Of a stretch of 64,000 nucleotides of DNA, positions 46,280-59,161 are shown one piece after another. Positions within the stretch are counted from its first letter, which is position 1. Each line of letters begins with the position of its first letter. Both the position numbers and the translations under genes were made by a program. The notes beneath the pieces were generated by a model. It saw nothing but the letters and a program-made list of their open reading frames with translations, was not told where the DNA came from and ran no database searches. The stretch is from Plantago ovata (lineage: Eukaryota; Streptophyta; Magnoliopsida; Lamiales; Plantaginaceae): positions 5,581,545 through 5,645,544 of the forward strand of contig CM051456.1 of assembly GCA_028274465.1 (NCBI GenBank), given 5' to 3'.

Positions 46280-49200
46280 ATGGGCGGTGTGACGTCATCG
46301 ATCGCAGCTAAGTTCGCTTTCTTCCCGCCTACTCCTCCTTCCTACACCGTCGTCGCTAACGACTCCGTAGGTGCTCTGTCGATGCCGGAGGTGCCTCCTA
46401 GAGATGGCGTCGATGTTCTCAAGCTCAGGACTAGGCGTGGGAACGACGTCGTGGCGGTGCACGTGGCTCACCCTAAGGCTACAGCTACTATCCTGTACTC
46501 GCACGGTAACGCCGCGGATTTGGGGCAGATGTATGAGCTTTTTGTCGAGATTAGCCTCCGTCTTCGAGTCAATCTCATGGGGTAATTAATTACTTCACCT
46601 TTTATTTATTATAATTATTATTATTATTAGTTTTTGTGTAATTAAACTGGCTGTTGAAGAAGCATAGTAGTTCTAGTTAGGTTCAGATGGCTTATGAATA
46701 GGATTTGGTAACAGTGGAAGTTCGGTTATAGTTCGATTCGAAGTGTATATTAATTGGTTAAGAGGGAGCAATCTAGGTATTGTGTACATGTCACTTACTG
46801 GTAACTAAGCATATTCAGGATAGTAATTCTCCAATTACGGATATTGGCTGAAGTTATGCAACTATGTTTCATGATCCTGCTACTTTCGAATGTTGGACTT
46901 GAAAAAGTTACATCGATTAATCAGACCGCCGAAACATGCGTTGAGCTATCAGTTTCTTGGATGTGGTGATTCTGGTTCACTTGACACTTATGCTTCTGAG
47001 TAGCTCGACATTGCAAGGAATAGACTTTACACAGATGTAATACAACTACAAAAAGAATATTATGAGTAATACTGCTGCTCCCATCAAGATGTGATGTTCG
47101 TGATAGCTGCCTTTTATCGGGTCAATTTATCGCTCTCAAATCTGTAGAAAGAACTGTTGAGCAGTAGTTGATGAAGTCTACCATGTGTTGGAGTACTTGA
47201 ACTATTGCAATAAATTTTACTGAAGGAACTGTTTACTGTCAGTTGGAAACGGTTTTTCTTTAGGTGGTTATGGGATACTATCTTGAGGAGGGAAGTATTT
47301 ACTATTTAGTTAGTTTGGATTTATCATTCAAACTTGGTCATATCTTTGTAACTTACATGTTTACTCTTTCTACTTAGCTAGTCTTTTCATGATTCTGCAT
47401 CAGTTGTTAAAAATCACTATAACACTTTGGGGTCACATGTGTCCTTCTTGGTCCCTCTTGAGGAAAAGACTACACACCATAATAACCCTCTTCAGTTTTT
47501 GAAATCTTTCAGTTAGTAAAAGTGCCTATTGCTAAATGTTACAAGTACCCTTATCTTACATGCTCGATCCTTTCTTTAATGACTGCAGGTATGATTATTC
47601 AGGCTATGGACAATCCACTGGGAAGGTCAGATGACTATCAATCATGTAATCTGAATATAACTTAATTATGGCCCAGCACTTTCCATAATGAGACTATTAT
47701 AACCTTTTGCTAGTGAATTCTTTCTTCCTCCTGCTACTTCAATACAACATAAGTAAATTTTTTAACTTGTGTATATCCTTATTTTCCATTTCATATCTGC
47801 AGTTTCTAAATGCCAGTTTTACAAGATTTTCCTTTTTTCTTTTTGGAGTGTGGGAGTTATAATAATATTTGATCATCCCCGCCAAGTGCTCACATTATTT
47901 AAGCCCTGCCATGACACAGCCATGCCTTGTTCTTTGAAACAGCCGACTGAATATAATACATACGCAGACATTGACGCTGTCTACAAATGCCTGAGGGAGC
48001 AGTATGGGGTTAAAGATGAGCAACTAATACTGTATGGCCAGTCTGTTGGTAGTGGTCCCACTGTCGATCTCGCAGCACGTGTACCAAACCTTAGGGGTGT
48101 TGTTTTACACAGCCCAATATTATCCGGATTAAGGGTGTTGTACCCTGTCAGACGGACATATTGGTTTGATATTTATAAGGTAATAACGAAAGCACAATTC
48201 TAAATCTGGATTTTCTTTTTATCTACTTACTAATTGACATTTTGGTTCTTAGCACTGACATATTTCTTTGTAATGACAGAATATTGACAAGATAGGTGCC
48301 GTCAACTGTCCAGTTCTTGTTATTCACGTAAGTTATCTTACTTCTGGTTATATCTTTCTTAATGTCAGTGCTGCCGCTTTTCTTGTTCTGTTGATTATGT
48401 AAAGATGCATGAAACCTACTGCTGTTGTGTTATTATCAATATCTTTCAAATAGTTGGGGAAAAATTACACATGAAGGTGGCCATTCTCTTTGGCTGGATT
48501 GGCTGCAGTTGACAACAGCTTTCCTGCCACCTGCATATAGCCCCTTTACTATTTCAAACTGATATGAAGCGACAGCTCTCCCTCCACCTAAAAATAATCT
48601 GAGCCTCCTCCTATTTCTAATTTTCACCCTCTTCAACCATTTTTTTTCCTTTTTCTATCATATCCTTCGTTTTCACTTCTTGTCCTGCTCCAATATATCT
48701 TCAGACCTGAATCAAGTTCCACTGTTTGCTTTTGTTTGGAGTTTTTCAAAGTTGACCATTATTTCTGGTGTTCTCTTTAATCTCCTAATGCCATTAATTA
48801 TATATCGTTGATATATTCCATAAATCTCAATCAATGGCTGGAGCGATATTGAATTTGAAGCTCAACAGGATAGTGTAATGATACTTTTTTTTTTGTATTT
48901 TTGCAACCATGAAAGCCAATGGAAATAATCGTATAACATTTAAATCCAAATGAGAATTGCACTTTATCCTGCATACTTTGTTTGTGGTATACTACAGGGT
49001 CGAGGAATAGAAGTTGTCCTAATTTTCTTGTAAAGTATGTGAAAGTGGAGCTCATTTTCATCAAGTTTATAATACAAGGAAATATTCCAGTTCATTAGCG
49101 ATGATAAATTTTGCAGTTAAGATGATTGTCAATTTTACGTTCGATGTACAGGGAACTGCAGATGATGTTGTAGATTGCTCACATGGGAAGCAGCTTGCAG

Positions 49201-49538
49201 AACTGTGCAAGGTAAAGTACGAGCCTTTGTGGGTAAATGGGGGCGGACACTGCAATCTTGAACTGTACCCTGAATTCATCAAACATCTGAAGAAATTCGT
49301 TCTGGCTCTTGGGAAACCAAAGCCAGCTGCAACACCGCCATCAGATTCAGACAGCAAGAATGCCAAATCCTCTGAAAACAGCGCTTCAGAATCTTTGGAA
49401 CTGCAACCAGATATTGAAATTTCTAGAAACAGTTTGGATAGCCGACTCGACAAGTCTAAGAAGGCAGCGAGTAAGCCTGAAAAGTCCAGAATGAGTACAG
49501 ACCGTGTGGACAGGTTCAGAATAAGAAAAATCTGGTGA
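46280..49538 (+). CDS. ABHD17-like alpha/beta hydrolase
   Basis: Five exons: 46280-46581, 47589-47625, 47943-48179, 48280-48327 and 49152-49538, 336 aa, all GT-AG and in frame. The N-terminus [20 protein letters not shown] has Gly2 in a context that suits N-myristoylation. The fold shows the oxyanion region YSHGNAAD, the nucleophile elbow GQSVGSG (Ser about 147), the acid loop GTADDVVD (about 209-216) and the base motif NGGGHCN (His about 241). The C-terminal 80 residues are Ser/Lys-rich and probably disordered. Animal ABHD17 enzymes remove palmitate from membrane-associated proteins; plant members are less studied, so the substrate is inferred only at family level. The gene converges with the CRM gene, which ends at 51275. 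Confidence 0.93.
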
Positions 49539-49928
49539 CTACTGATGGAATGTGCAGTAACTTATACACAACCACTGTTGACTGATAATGTGGTTATACA
49601 GCAGTGTACCTCAGTAACAGCGCGTATCCATCTACATGTATCATGAAGGGTGAGCTGATACATATATGGAAAAATAATTAGTGAGAACTGGGTTTCATCC
49701 TGTAAAATTTTATGTGTCAATTTTAATGTTAACAGCTTGTAGTTATAGGTAACTCTTTGATCCACACAGACCTGTATATTCAAAATACCTTTTCTCCTTC
49801 TCACCACGTTTCTGATGTAAAAGGGTGGACGGATAATACTCGACTGTATGTTTCGCCTCATGTATTCTTCACCATCTGTGTGCGGTAACGCATTTTGAAC
49901 TTTGCTTTAATTTGGGGGAAAAAAACAG

Positions 49929-50036
49929 GATTTTCCGCGTGTGGATTGAAAATATGCATGGATCATTTTCTTGTTTGAAGCAGTACAAGCCAAGTAAATG
50001 ATCCATGCATTTTTATCAACTCACACGCGGAAAATC
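49929..50036. repeat. Foldback of about 45-bp arms
   Basis: Left arm 49929-49973 and right arm 49991-50036 are inverted copies (GATTTTCCGCGTGTG... against ...CACACGCGGAAAATC, and ATGCATGGATCATTT in both). There are about five mismatches or gaps and a loop of 17 nt. No TSD was found, so it may be a hairpin-forming small-RNA locus or a foldback element. Confidence 0.75.
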
Positions 50037-51274
50037 ATTAGACATCACTTGCTAACATCAACAGCACTATCCGGAAAATTCTACTATAGACCATGTAAGT
50101 TAACAGACCAAGTGATGTTGATCATTTGAGCGGTTTACAACTTATTCATATACCTTCGCTCATAGAAGAAATTGTCCCATCATCTTTAGAAGTGTAATAG
50201 AAGCACACAAGTTGACATTGCTGAAACTCTGTTACTCATAATAACAGTCAAGTTATTGTTTCAAATTTTCCAATCAAAACTAAAACAAGACCTAGTAAAA
50301 TTGCCAAACATGCTATCAATCTGTAACTAAAAATACAAATGGGAAGATACATGGAGAACAGACTCACCAAGATTTATAAAAGGAGTAACTCAGTACTAAC
50401 AGAACACTAACAGAACAGCATCACAATGGGAGACTAGAAATTTGAACAGCATCACAATGGGAGACCAGAAATTTTACCTCCTTGCATTTCCGCTGTCAAG
50501 TATGAGAAACTTTTCTATGATGTATTCTTTGACCACGAGCCCTACACCTAATGACATTAGGCGCACGAGTGACTTTCAGTGAAAATCATGGCAGAATATG
50601 CTGCCAGAGTTTATCAATGTCACTCATTCTCATCTTGACAAGCTATGGAGGTTTCCATGTATAAATAAATGATAGAGCAAGTTTGGCAGCATATTTTGCC
50701 ACATTTCTTCCAGAGCTACCGTTCACCTTCTAACATCATCAGCTGTAAGATTGGTGTCAAAGTAAACATCATGAGAGAGCTATCTCGTAGTTGACTCGAG
50801 GATAAAGAGAGTCAAATTTCTTGTCGCATTGCACTTGCCATCAACGAGTATAAGTATCCTTTCATAAAATCTATGTTCTCTGTTCTCATCCACTATTTAA
50901 TATGAAAGAGCTCCAGGCAGTACTATTGTGCATGCTACCATTTTACATGCACAGCACCAGACAAAAAAGACATCAACGAACAACACTAACTCGACTTGCC
51001 AGATGTGTACTAGGTTTCTGGTTCACTTCAGCCTTTGATAAGACTTGCTCTGCATTTCAAGATGGATAATAAAGAAAGATGCATAAGACCAATGCTCCCA
51101 CATATATTAACACGTAAATTTAGTTCACCACGTCAGACATACCCGGTTTCCTCTGGTATAATTTGGTCGTCTTTTCTTTCTCTGGCATGGCAATATCTCT
51201 CTACTGGAAGAGACCATATGGCATTCATAACTTCGTTGTTATAGATGTTAAGTACTGCCGCTGGTACTTAACAA
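50037..51274. other. Spacer between convergent genes
   Basis: No gene. A direct duplication of 'GAACAGCATCACAATGGGAG' occurs at about 50410-50465. The part near 51.2 kb is probably the 3' UTR of the CRM gene. Confidence 0.4.
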
Positions 51275-53287
51275 CTATGAACTTTTAGACTTCTTTTCTA
51301 GCAACTCCGCCTGCAAAAGAAAAAATAACTTATATAAATTATTAAATGAACCATAGGTTTTTAAAACATCCACTATCATACAATCCTATCAGTCAAAAAC
51401 AATCCCCCATGACACTTTCAAACATCCATTAGAAAGATAACAATAATTTACTTACCAGCTTGCATTTGAGATCACGGATTGTTTGCTCTCTTTGCTTGGC
51501 GAAGAACTTCAGTGACTAGCAAACAAGATGAGAGAGATTAAATAGGTTGGGCATAGAAATAACTGCATTTAAAACAATTAAAGAACATAAAATTCTTGAA
51601 AAGGAGATGAGCTAATGTTTACTTACTCCAATTCTCTGAAGTTCAAGTGACCGAAATAATGCCTCTCTTTTATTCAGCAAATTATGAGGCGCCATCTTTG
51701 GGCGTTTATAGTTTTTTCCGCGATAAATTATAATAGCATGTCCTTCTTTGAGTTTAACTATGGAGACCAAGGTTCCACCACTTTCTGACTCTAGACGCTT
51801 TGCTGTATAGTTGATTTGCGAGTCCTTTTTCTGCATTGTAATCACTTTAATAATCTCCCTGTGTTTCCAGTGTTGATGCATTCCTTCAATGACTCCATCA
51901 TATACCCCACGTCTTCCTAAAGCCACATCCGAAGTGTGCACATGTGAGAGCAAATCTTAAAGAATACAATTCATGAATGTAGGGTGTAGCAGGATGTGGA
52001 AGCATCAGAAGAACATTAGACGAACAAAACTTAAAGGCTAGAGTACCGGTGGATTTGAAGTTGAAAGAAAAATAAGTGTTATGAATGAAGCCCTTTTCTT
52101 AACTTACCGAGAACTAAAGTGCTGTCACTTTTGAGCGCCATCTCCCGTAGGCATTGTCTTTCTTCCTCAGAGATGATTTCTGGATCTACATCTTGCTCCG
52201 AAAATTCATTTGCACGGTTTAGTTTCTGCAATGCTCTAGCCGATTTATCTATCTTCTTCCTAAGCTGCAAAGTAACAGTAAATAGACACAGCATTTTCAA
52301 ATAAATTATGAGTATGACAAAGCAAATAACGGAAATTAAATCTTACTACGAAAAGCTTCTGCTGTTGATCTTTGAGTTCCTTTGTCAGCCTCTCCCTTTC
52401 TATTTCCACTTGAACATCATCCTCAGTTTTCATCTCCCGCAGCTTACTTGTTTCTGATTGAATACTATGAAACTCAGATAAGGTCCCAATGATACCAGAG
52501 TCGGGCAAATGTTCGTAGCTTGTAGAAAAAGTTTCACTTGCTTTAATCCTAGCAGCCTCTTCTTCAAACTGAAACCTTGTTAACTCTGTTTCCCTTTCAG
52601 CCACTAGATTTGCAACATCAGAGGGAACAAAGTCCTTGCCCCGATAGAGAATGATGAAATACTTATTACGCAATAAAAGGACTCCTCCAGTGAGACTCTG
52701 CAAGGAAACAATAGCGTCTAAAGCCCCACTTCCATTTGAGTAACAATGTAATAGGACTAATATAAATGAAAGAGTAACATGATAATATCCCACTTTTCAT
52801 GCAGGCATGCTACAAAAACAATATTAATAGGTATTAATAGAAAAGAATCAGTAATATTGCATAGTTGGCTCAGCTGCAGGCAAATCATACATGCATTTTT
52901 CAGTATAAACGAACCTTCATGTGTAATAATATGCTATACTGAGCCAGTAAGAACCACAATTTGAACATCAGAAGTCGACTTAATGTAAAAAACCAAGCAG
53001 GTCTGGGTCATACTTGCCTTGAGCTCTTCTGCCATTTGCTCGTTGTCTGTGTTTTGTACCCCCCACTTAACAGCAATCTTTGCTATATGACATTTTTCCC
53101 ACAACTTCAGAATTGCTGCAGCTAAGCCTTGCAGTTTTCTGTTTCTGCCTTCAAGAATTTCGAAAAAACACTCCAATCAGAAAATTAATCCCATCACAAT
53201 ATTTGACAATAAGCACATCCACAAGTGACCAATCAACAGATGTCAGGCTAAGAATGGAAAATTCAAAAAACAACTTACGCCAGGAAA

Positions 53288-53322
<35 letters not shown>

Positions 53323-55414
53323 CAGGAAATTTTAAATATTGATATGCTGTAACTCTATTCCAGACGTAATCTAGTTTGAATTTAAGAATGTAAATGAACA
53401 AACAGATCAATACCAAGGACAAAATGAGTTGGTAAAGGGCGAGCAAGCTTCCTCAAGTATGTAAGTTCAGCATCTGTCAGCTGTGGTCTAGTATTAGACA
53501 GACTAAGCCTAACAGGTGTCTTTAATCCAGGAATAATCTCAGGAAGCAGATCTGCATCCACAGGCAGAGGCTTTTGCATCCACCAATCTACAAAACGTGG
53601 CCCTAGCCCATCTAGTAACCTATCAGATTCTCTTTCATATAATGATGACATATGTAAGCTTTCCCATGCACCATCTCTTCCATGAACCGATTCATCCAGA
53701 CTTATTTCATCAGAGCTTAAGCTGGCAACAGCTGTGGCATTTCGGTGATTCATTTTGGTGGAAGAACTATCCTGATCATTATTAGAAATGCCATGCTTCT
53801 TCCAATCATCTTTTGAGCTTGGTAGATCTCTAGACCCTCGGTAAACAGCAAGAAAATCTTTGTTGCGCCACACAACAACCCCTCCAGTCTTAGTCTGCTC
53901 AAATATAGTATTCCATCAGCAAATGAAGGAATTTGTAGCAGTAATGAGATAGCAAAAATTTTGTAAACATATACAACAAAATAAGAGGGATAAGGAAAAT
54001 TTGCAGGCACAGAGATCATATTCAGAAAGAACTCTCTCTGATTACGATATAGCTAAAGTTATGTCAAGGAAAGATGAGGCAACTAAAAAAGCAAGGGAAT
54101 TTGATATAAATGAGAGAAGCATATACTTGAATTGATTTCTGAAGTGCAATGTTTGATTTCAGAATAATAAAATAACGAGAGGACACGAACAAACTGATAC
54201 TGCATACAATGAAAACACCAGTGACATTTTGAGGTTCATAATAGTGAAACAGTTAAGACCTACGCAAGCTCATACTAACTTCAAAATTTGTTGCTGAAGC
54301 TCTCAGCTAGCAGAATTTGCAATTTCCATGGCAATATAGCAGTGTTTAAGATTTTATACGTAAACAGGAGTTTGCAATTTCATGGCTATATACCAGTGTT
54401 TAAAACTTCTATGACTTAACAACTAGCACAAAGTGTAAATGTATAATAATTGTACAGCATTGTTATTCTTTGAATGCCCTCTGGAGCACAACAAACAAAT
54501 ACTAATAAACTCAACAACAAAACTATGCGTCAGAAGAAATTCACCAGTTCACTTCCTTACCTCAACGATTTCTCTAGCCCTGTCCATATTTCTACACAAG
54601 GGAATATCAAACTTGATCAACACAAGCTCATTAGTCCTCCAACCAGCCCGAACCTCATCCACAGCTGCTTCAGTCACTCCAGCTTTCTTAACCTTCACCC
54701 ATTTCCTCATCACCGCAGCTTCCGCCCTCAACCTCTCCAACAACTCACCATCAATGCTCAACCCAACCCCACTCACACTTTCCTCCTTCACCCAACCACC
54801 ACCAACAACAACTCTCTCATTTCGCTCCCACGGCATTCGCGTTCTTTTCACTCTCCCCTCATTCTCAATCTCCTTTAAAGGGATATCAAACCCCTTCACC
54901 TCCTCATAAGCCTCCGGGGCATAATTCCGAACCTCACCATCTCCCAAAGTTCACCAGGCCCAAACCTGAACTTCCTATTTTCAAAATCTTTTCGACTTTC
55001 TTCTTCCAACTTAGGGGCTGCTTCTTCCTTAAGTTTGTCAATGCTTTTAAAGATTTTATTCATAGCTAGTCTCCCTCTTCCACCACCTACTTTCCTAGTC
55101 AAATCAACATCTGGGTGTTCAACATTTCTGCCAAAGGTGGAATCTTTTTTAGCCTTCCGCCTCTTGAATTTCAAGATTTCGTTGGGTTTCATGAGAAGGG
55201 GCTCATTCATCCATGGAGCTGTGGGAGCTGCTGAAACGGGTTCTGGAAATTCCGGTTTGATTTCAGAATCGGAGTTAATTGGATTGTAACGAGTGATGAT
55301 GACGCATGGTTTGGAGCGGTTACAGGAGAAAAATGGAATTTTGGTGGGATTGAGAAATGCTAGTGAGGGAGTGAGGCTTGTATGGTGGTGAGAAAGGAAT
55401 GGAGAAGCGGACAT
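51275..55414 (-). CDS. CRM-domain organelle group II intron splicing factor, with an apparent -1 frameshift
   Basis: Eight exons on the minus strand: 54561-55414, 53414-53894, 53018-53148, 52347-52697, 52108-52264, 51627-51916, 51456-51515 and 51275-51310. Three CRM (YhbY-like) domains are seen, with [37 protein letters not shown] and [20 protein letters not shown] as their last strands. The N-terminus is Ser/Thr/Arg-rich with little acid, a plausible plastid or mitochondrial transit peptide. CFM3/CRS1-type proteins bind plastid or mitochondrial group II introns. Exon 1 changes frame at the GGG run 54943-54945 (GELW to GDGEV). Exon 1 is 854 bp, one short of a multiple of three, and every later exon joins in frame. 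With one more base the protein would be about 786 aa. Intron 3 (after 53018) uses a GC donor. It is either a real frameshift or a sequencing indel in the G run. Confidence 0.88.
53290..53320. repeat. (AC)n microsatellite in CRM intron 2
   Basis: About 15 uninterrupted AC units inside the intron between 53149 and 53413. Confidence 0.95.
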
Positions 55415-56085
55415 GGAAGGTTAACTGATGGGAAAAGGGAGAAAATGGGATGCTCAGAGAAGGAATTGGTGAATTTGAATTTTGGCGGCGAGAGGGTGGC
55501 GCTACGACGGACTCACGGTGGGCTATTTGTGGAGTGGTGTTGTTTCACAGTGCAGGATAACTGATTTTCTCTGTTTTTGTGGATTAGATTTGCACAAGCA
55601 CCCCTAAGAAATGAGTTATTTGCATATGTAATACGATGGAATGGCATATCCCATTTTTGTACCTAATTTCTCGAAAAACTACTACAATCGACATATATCT
55701 TGTACGTGTAGTAAGTGCACAAATGAGATGATATTAGTTCCACCTGACAGGCTGACACATAGCTTCATTGATCTTGAAAGGTGGTTTGATCAAAGTTATG
55801 AAAAATAGAGTTCCAAACAATAGTGACTCAGGACTCTATTGATGAATTTTGTTAAGGTAAAATATGTTCGAACATACGATATACTATTTTAACATTACCT
55901 TTTAACAACATAGAGGAAAACAACAAACTCTACCCCATTCCTCATCTTTAAGATTTAATAAATAATAATAATATTAAATTAGAATACAAGTTTCTTTGTG
56001 ACATTATTACAGTAGAATTGAATTATAATTACACTCGGTAGTTTCCATGAGAACAATTTGATTGCACTATAATTCCAAAGAATCA
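55415..56085. other. Spacer between CRM gene and GT14 gene
   Basis: 5' side of the CRM gene, then AT-rich spacer and probable 3' UTR of the glycosyltransferase. No coding sequence. Confidence 0.4.
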
Positions 56086-58132
56086 TCAATCAAAGCCTAA
56101 AAGCCAAGGAGCATACTTCATCAAGGGCTTCAAAGTATTAGGAATAAACTTCCTAGCGAAAAGATAACAAAGAGTTGTCTTCTCCCCGTTATACTCACAT
56201 TCTTGTCCATACTTTATCCAATTTATCAAATCCGCCTTAACATCGATCCACCCATACCTCCTGGGATGGGGTCCGCCCCTCGACCAGTCCACCCACGTAA
56301 CACTTGTATTCGAATTCCCCTCCGGGGCCAAAATGTTCACCAATGTCGGCAAATAATGCTCATCACTATAACATGGCGGAGAGCAATATTCCTCAAATAG
56401 TTTATAGTACTTCTGGTCGGATACAACTAGAAAGGCCAGGTCACGGTGGATTTCGAACCATTGGGACGATTTTCGCCATTGTTCAATGGTGATGTCAGGC
56501 CACATTTTGTGGTTGTAGCGACCCCTTCCGACTTTACGCGGGTCGTCGTAGGAGCTTAGCAAGCTGTGGGTTGAGTTGAGTAGGTGAGTGTAGATTGTGG
56601 TGAAATTGAAGAGTGGTATGCATTTGTCAGAAAGGAGGACAAATCTTTGGTTAGATGGGTCTAATAGGGCGTTTGCTAAGAGTCTTCTTTCGGCGTCTAT
56701 CATTGATATTGTGCCCCAATATACAGGCTGCATCATCACAATTAAAAAGAAGATTAGCTCATGGGACAAATGTTGTTTAAATGCTTAGTCTTTGGTAGAC
56801 TAATTAATTAGAAAAAACTTGAAAAATGAATCCACTCCCTAATATTTTTGGTCAATGCTAGTACTAATTGTAAGGAAATGGTTTTTTAGTTACACAAACC
56901 TCTTCAGATAATAGTTACATTTACACATCCCTTATGAAGAAAACAAATTTAACTATTATTACTACTTTTTTTAATAACTCGATATGCCACATCAAATATG
57001 CTGTATGCACGCGATGACGCGAATGTTAAAAGGGTGTATTGTATATAAATTCTTAATTATACTCCAACATGCTATTTGCTACTATGATAAAAATGACTAA
57101 AACGTGACGAACCTGGCTAGGAATTCTTCTATCAAAAAATGCCGAATCTTCTGGAACTGACTCATTGTAAGAGGGATGAGTATGAACGTAAACTGAAAAC
57201 ATCCCCTCATGACCTTTGAAGAACCTATCCCATAATGGAGCAAGAGCCAGTGGGCCTGGCGTCAAGAACATAAACGCCACTTTCGGAACATCCACGTCAT
57301 CATCTTTCACGTACACGCTAGACGCTCTTGCGAACAATTCCTCATCACTCATATTGTGCATGACAAAATTTGTCGAATTATTTAACAATGGAAAATCAAG
57401 TACAAGACTTGTGGAATTGCTCAAACACGGAACATCAAGTACAGAGTTAGTCGAATTGCTCAATGGTGGAACATCAACTGCAAAATTCGTCGAATTGCTC
57501 AACAACGGAACATTAAGCACAAAATCCGTTGAATTGATCAACGGTGGAACATCAAGCACAAAATACGTCGAATTGCTCAACGGCTGAACATCAAGCATCG
57601 AATCTGTCGAATTGCTCAATGGCGTAACATCAACGGTGGAATTCGTCGAATTGCTCAACTGTGGAACATCAACTACGAAATCCGTTGAATTGCTCAGTTG
57701 TGGAACATCAACTACGGAATCCGTCGAATTGCTCAACGGTGGAATATCAATCAAAGAATCCGTTGAATTGCTCAACAGTGGAACATCAACTATAAAATCC
57801 GTTGAATTGCTTAACAATGGAACATCAGTAATCTCATTAGACGTTACATTTGATGCAATCGTCTCAAGTAATGGACGGGTAGTATTTTCAACTAGTATTA
57901 TTAATGTCGGTGGTGGTGGCGGTGGAGGAGGAGACGATTGCATGATTGGTTGATGAAATGGGAACGGCAATTTTGAAATTGAAGAGGAAACGGAGATTAA
58001 TTGGGAAGATACATCCCCCGATTTGAAATTTAAAGTGAACACTAAACCAATTGATATACCAATGATTAAGAGGAACAAATGGAACAAACGATCGTAAAGA
58101 GAGTGGGATTTGGAAAAAATTAGGAGAGCCAT
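56086..58132 (-). CDS. GT14 (core-2/I-branching, BC10-like) glycosyltransferase with sequon-repeat stem
   Basis: Two exons, 57113-58132 and 56086-56727, joined in phase 0 by a GT-AG intron, 553 aa. Residues about 15-34 form a single membrane anchor typical of type II Golgi enzymes. A proline run (about 68-75) leads to twelve tandem 13-residue repeats (103-258), then the catalytic domain starts with PKVAFMFLTPGPLALAPLWD. Exon 2 carries DAERRLLANALLD, FVLLSDKCIPLFNF, KSSQWFEIHRDLA and CYSDEHYLPTLV, all typical of the plant DUF266/GT14 group. These enzymes act in the Golgi on cell-wall or arabinogalactan glycans; the substrate of this one is unknown. The catalytic half looks intact; the stem is unusually long because of the repeats. 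Confidence 0.92.
57359..57826 (-). repeat. Twelve 39-bp coding repeats in the GT14 stem
   Basis: Each 39-bp unit encodes 13 residues of the type DVPxLSNSTDxxV. All twelve keep an N-S-T glycosylation sequon, while the flanking residues vary. The two long plus-strand frames over this block are antisense shadows. Confidence 0.95.
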
Positions 58133-58193
58133 TGTGTAAGATTATAGAAGTCGTAGTAGTACTCGTTGATGGAACTATCATTCATGATGATGA

Positions 58194-58200
58194 TTTATAG
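58194..58200 (-). promoter_or_regulatory. TATA box of the GT14 gene
   Basis: Minus strand CTATAAA lies 62 bases before the ATG at 58132, leaving a leader of about 30 bases. Confidence 0.5.
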
Positions 58201-59161
58201 AGCAGAGAAGAGAGTAAAATTAAGACAAGTTGGAACGTACAATGTGCTATTTGCATGTGTTTTGGTTGCGTTTGTCCTAAATTCAATTCAATTTGTCTCA
58301 TTTGTAGCAACAATCTAGGCAATATGTTGAATAATCGCTGTCATAGGCAATATGAGGAAAGTCTTTGGTTAGTAGACTAGACTGACTAGCGAGTCGACTA
58401 GTACAAGTAGTATATAGCATTGCACTCAACTAGCTGGATTCAAATTTAAGTTCATACGAAGGCTTTCCTTGTTCATCAAACATCATTCAGTAACATTCAA
58501 TCTTGTCATATATTCTTTCCCGCTTACGATGTACATGCATATTCCTTAGCTAATTTAATGCACGAGTAATTTGGAAGACAAGTTATTTGAATTCATCCTA
58601 GTTTCTCCGTTGACTAATTTGCTCTTGGTCAATTGTAAAGCTCAGTCAATGTCTAGGAATTATTATTCCTATATAGTTTTGACTTTGTTCTGGGTCACCC
58701 ACGAAACCACGTTTTTACTTACCGATTTTCCTCACTAATTAAGCGTGGTCTCTACCATTAATTATTGGCTTATTGCCCTGGCTGTAATGGCTTCCTCCAG
58801 TATGGCCTAGTTACCTAAAGTTTGTACATTTGTCTCTTTCACAAAATTGTCTATAATTCTGAGGAAAAAAAAAAGAGAAGCATCTCCGGCTCGTTCAAAC
58901 ACAAAAAATGCTCAATGGAAAAGGAAGAAGCTCATCTTATTGAAAAAGAGGTAAATAACCATGAACTAGGGTGCAAAATAACCATGCTACAAGTACTCTT
59001 GCATCTTATAGTACTTACCAGATCAGAAAAAGAACACCACACACAGTCACACACGACTATATATACATACTATATCATTTCGTCTGATTGATTGTCGTTA
59101 TTAATTACATAGCAGCAGAATGACCTTCATCAGCTGATGATGCCTGATCTTTGAAAAACTG
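58201..59161. other. Spacer
   Basis: AT-rich, no supported gene. The small frame at 58822-59091 has no recognisable content. Confidence 0.4.

Noticed and set aside
53290-53320. CRISPR-like regular repeat
   Set aside because: It is a simple AC microsatellite in a plant intron; no CRISPR array exists in the window.
54439-54909. Plus-strand frames over CRM exon 1
   Set aside because: They are antisense shadows of a gene supported by domains and splice sites.
57216-57953. Two plus-strand frames rich in VELLN
   Set aside because: They are the antisense of the 39-bp repeats of the glycosyltransferase.
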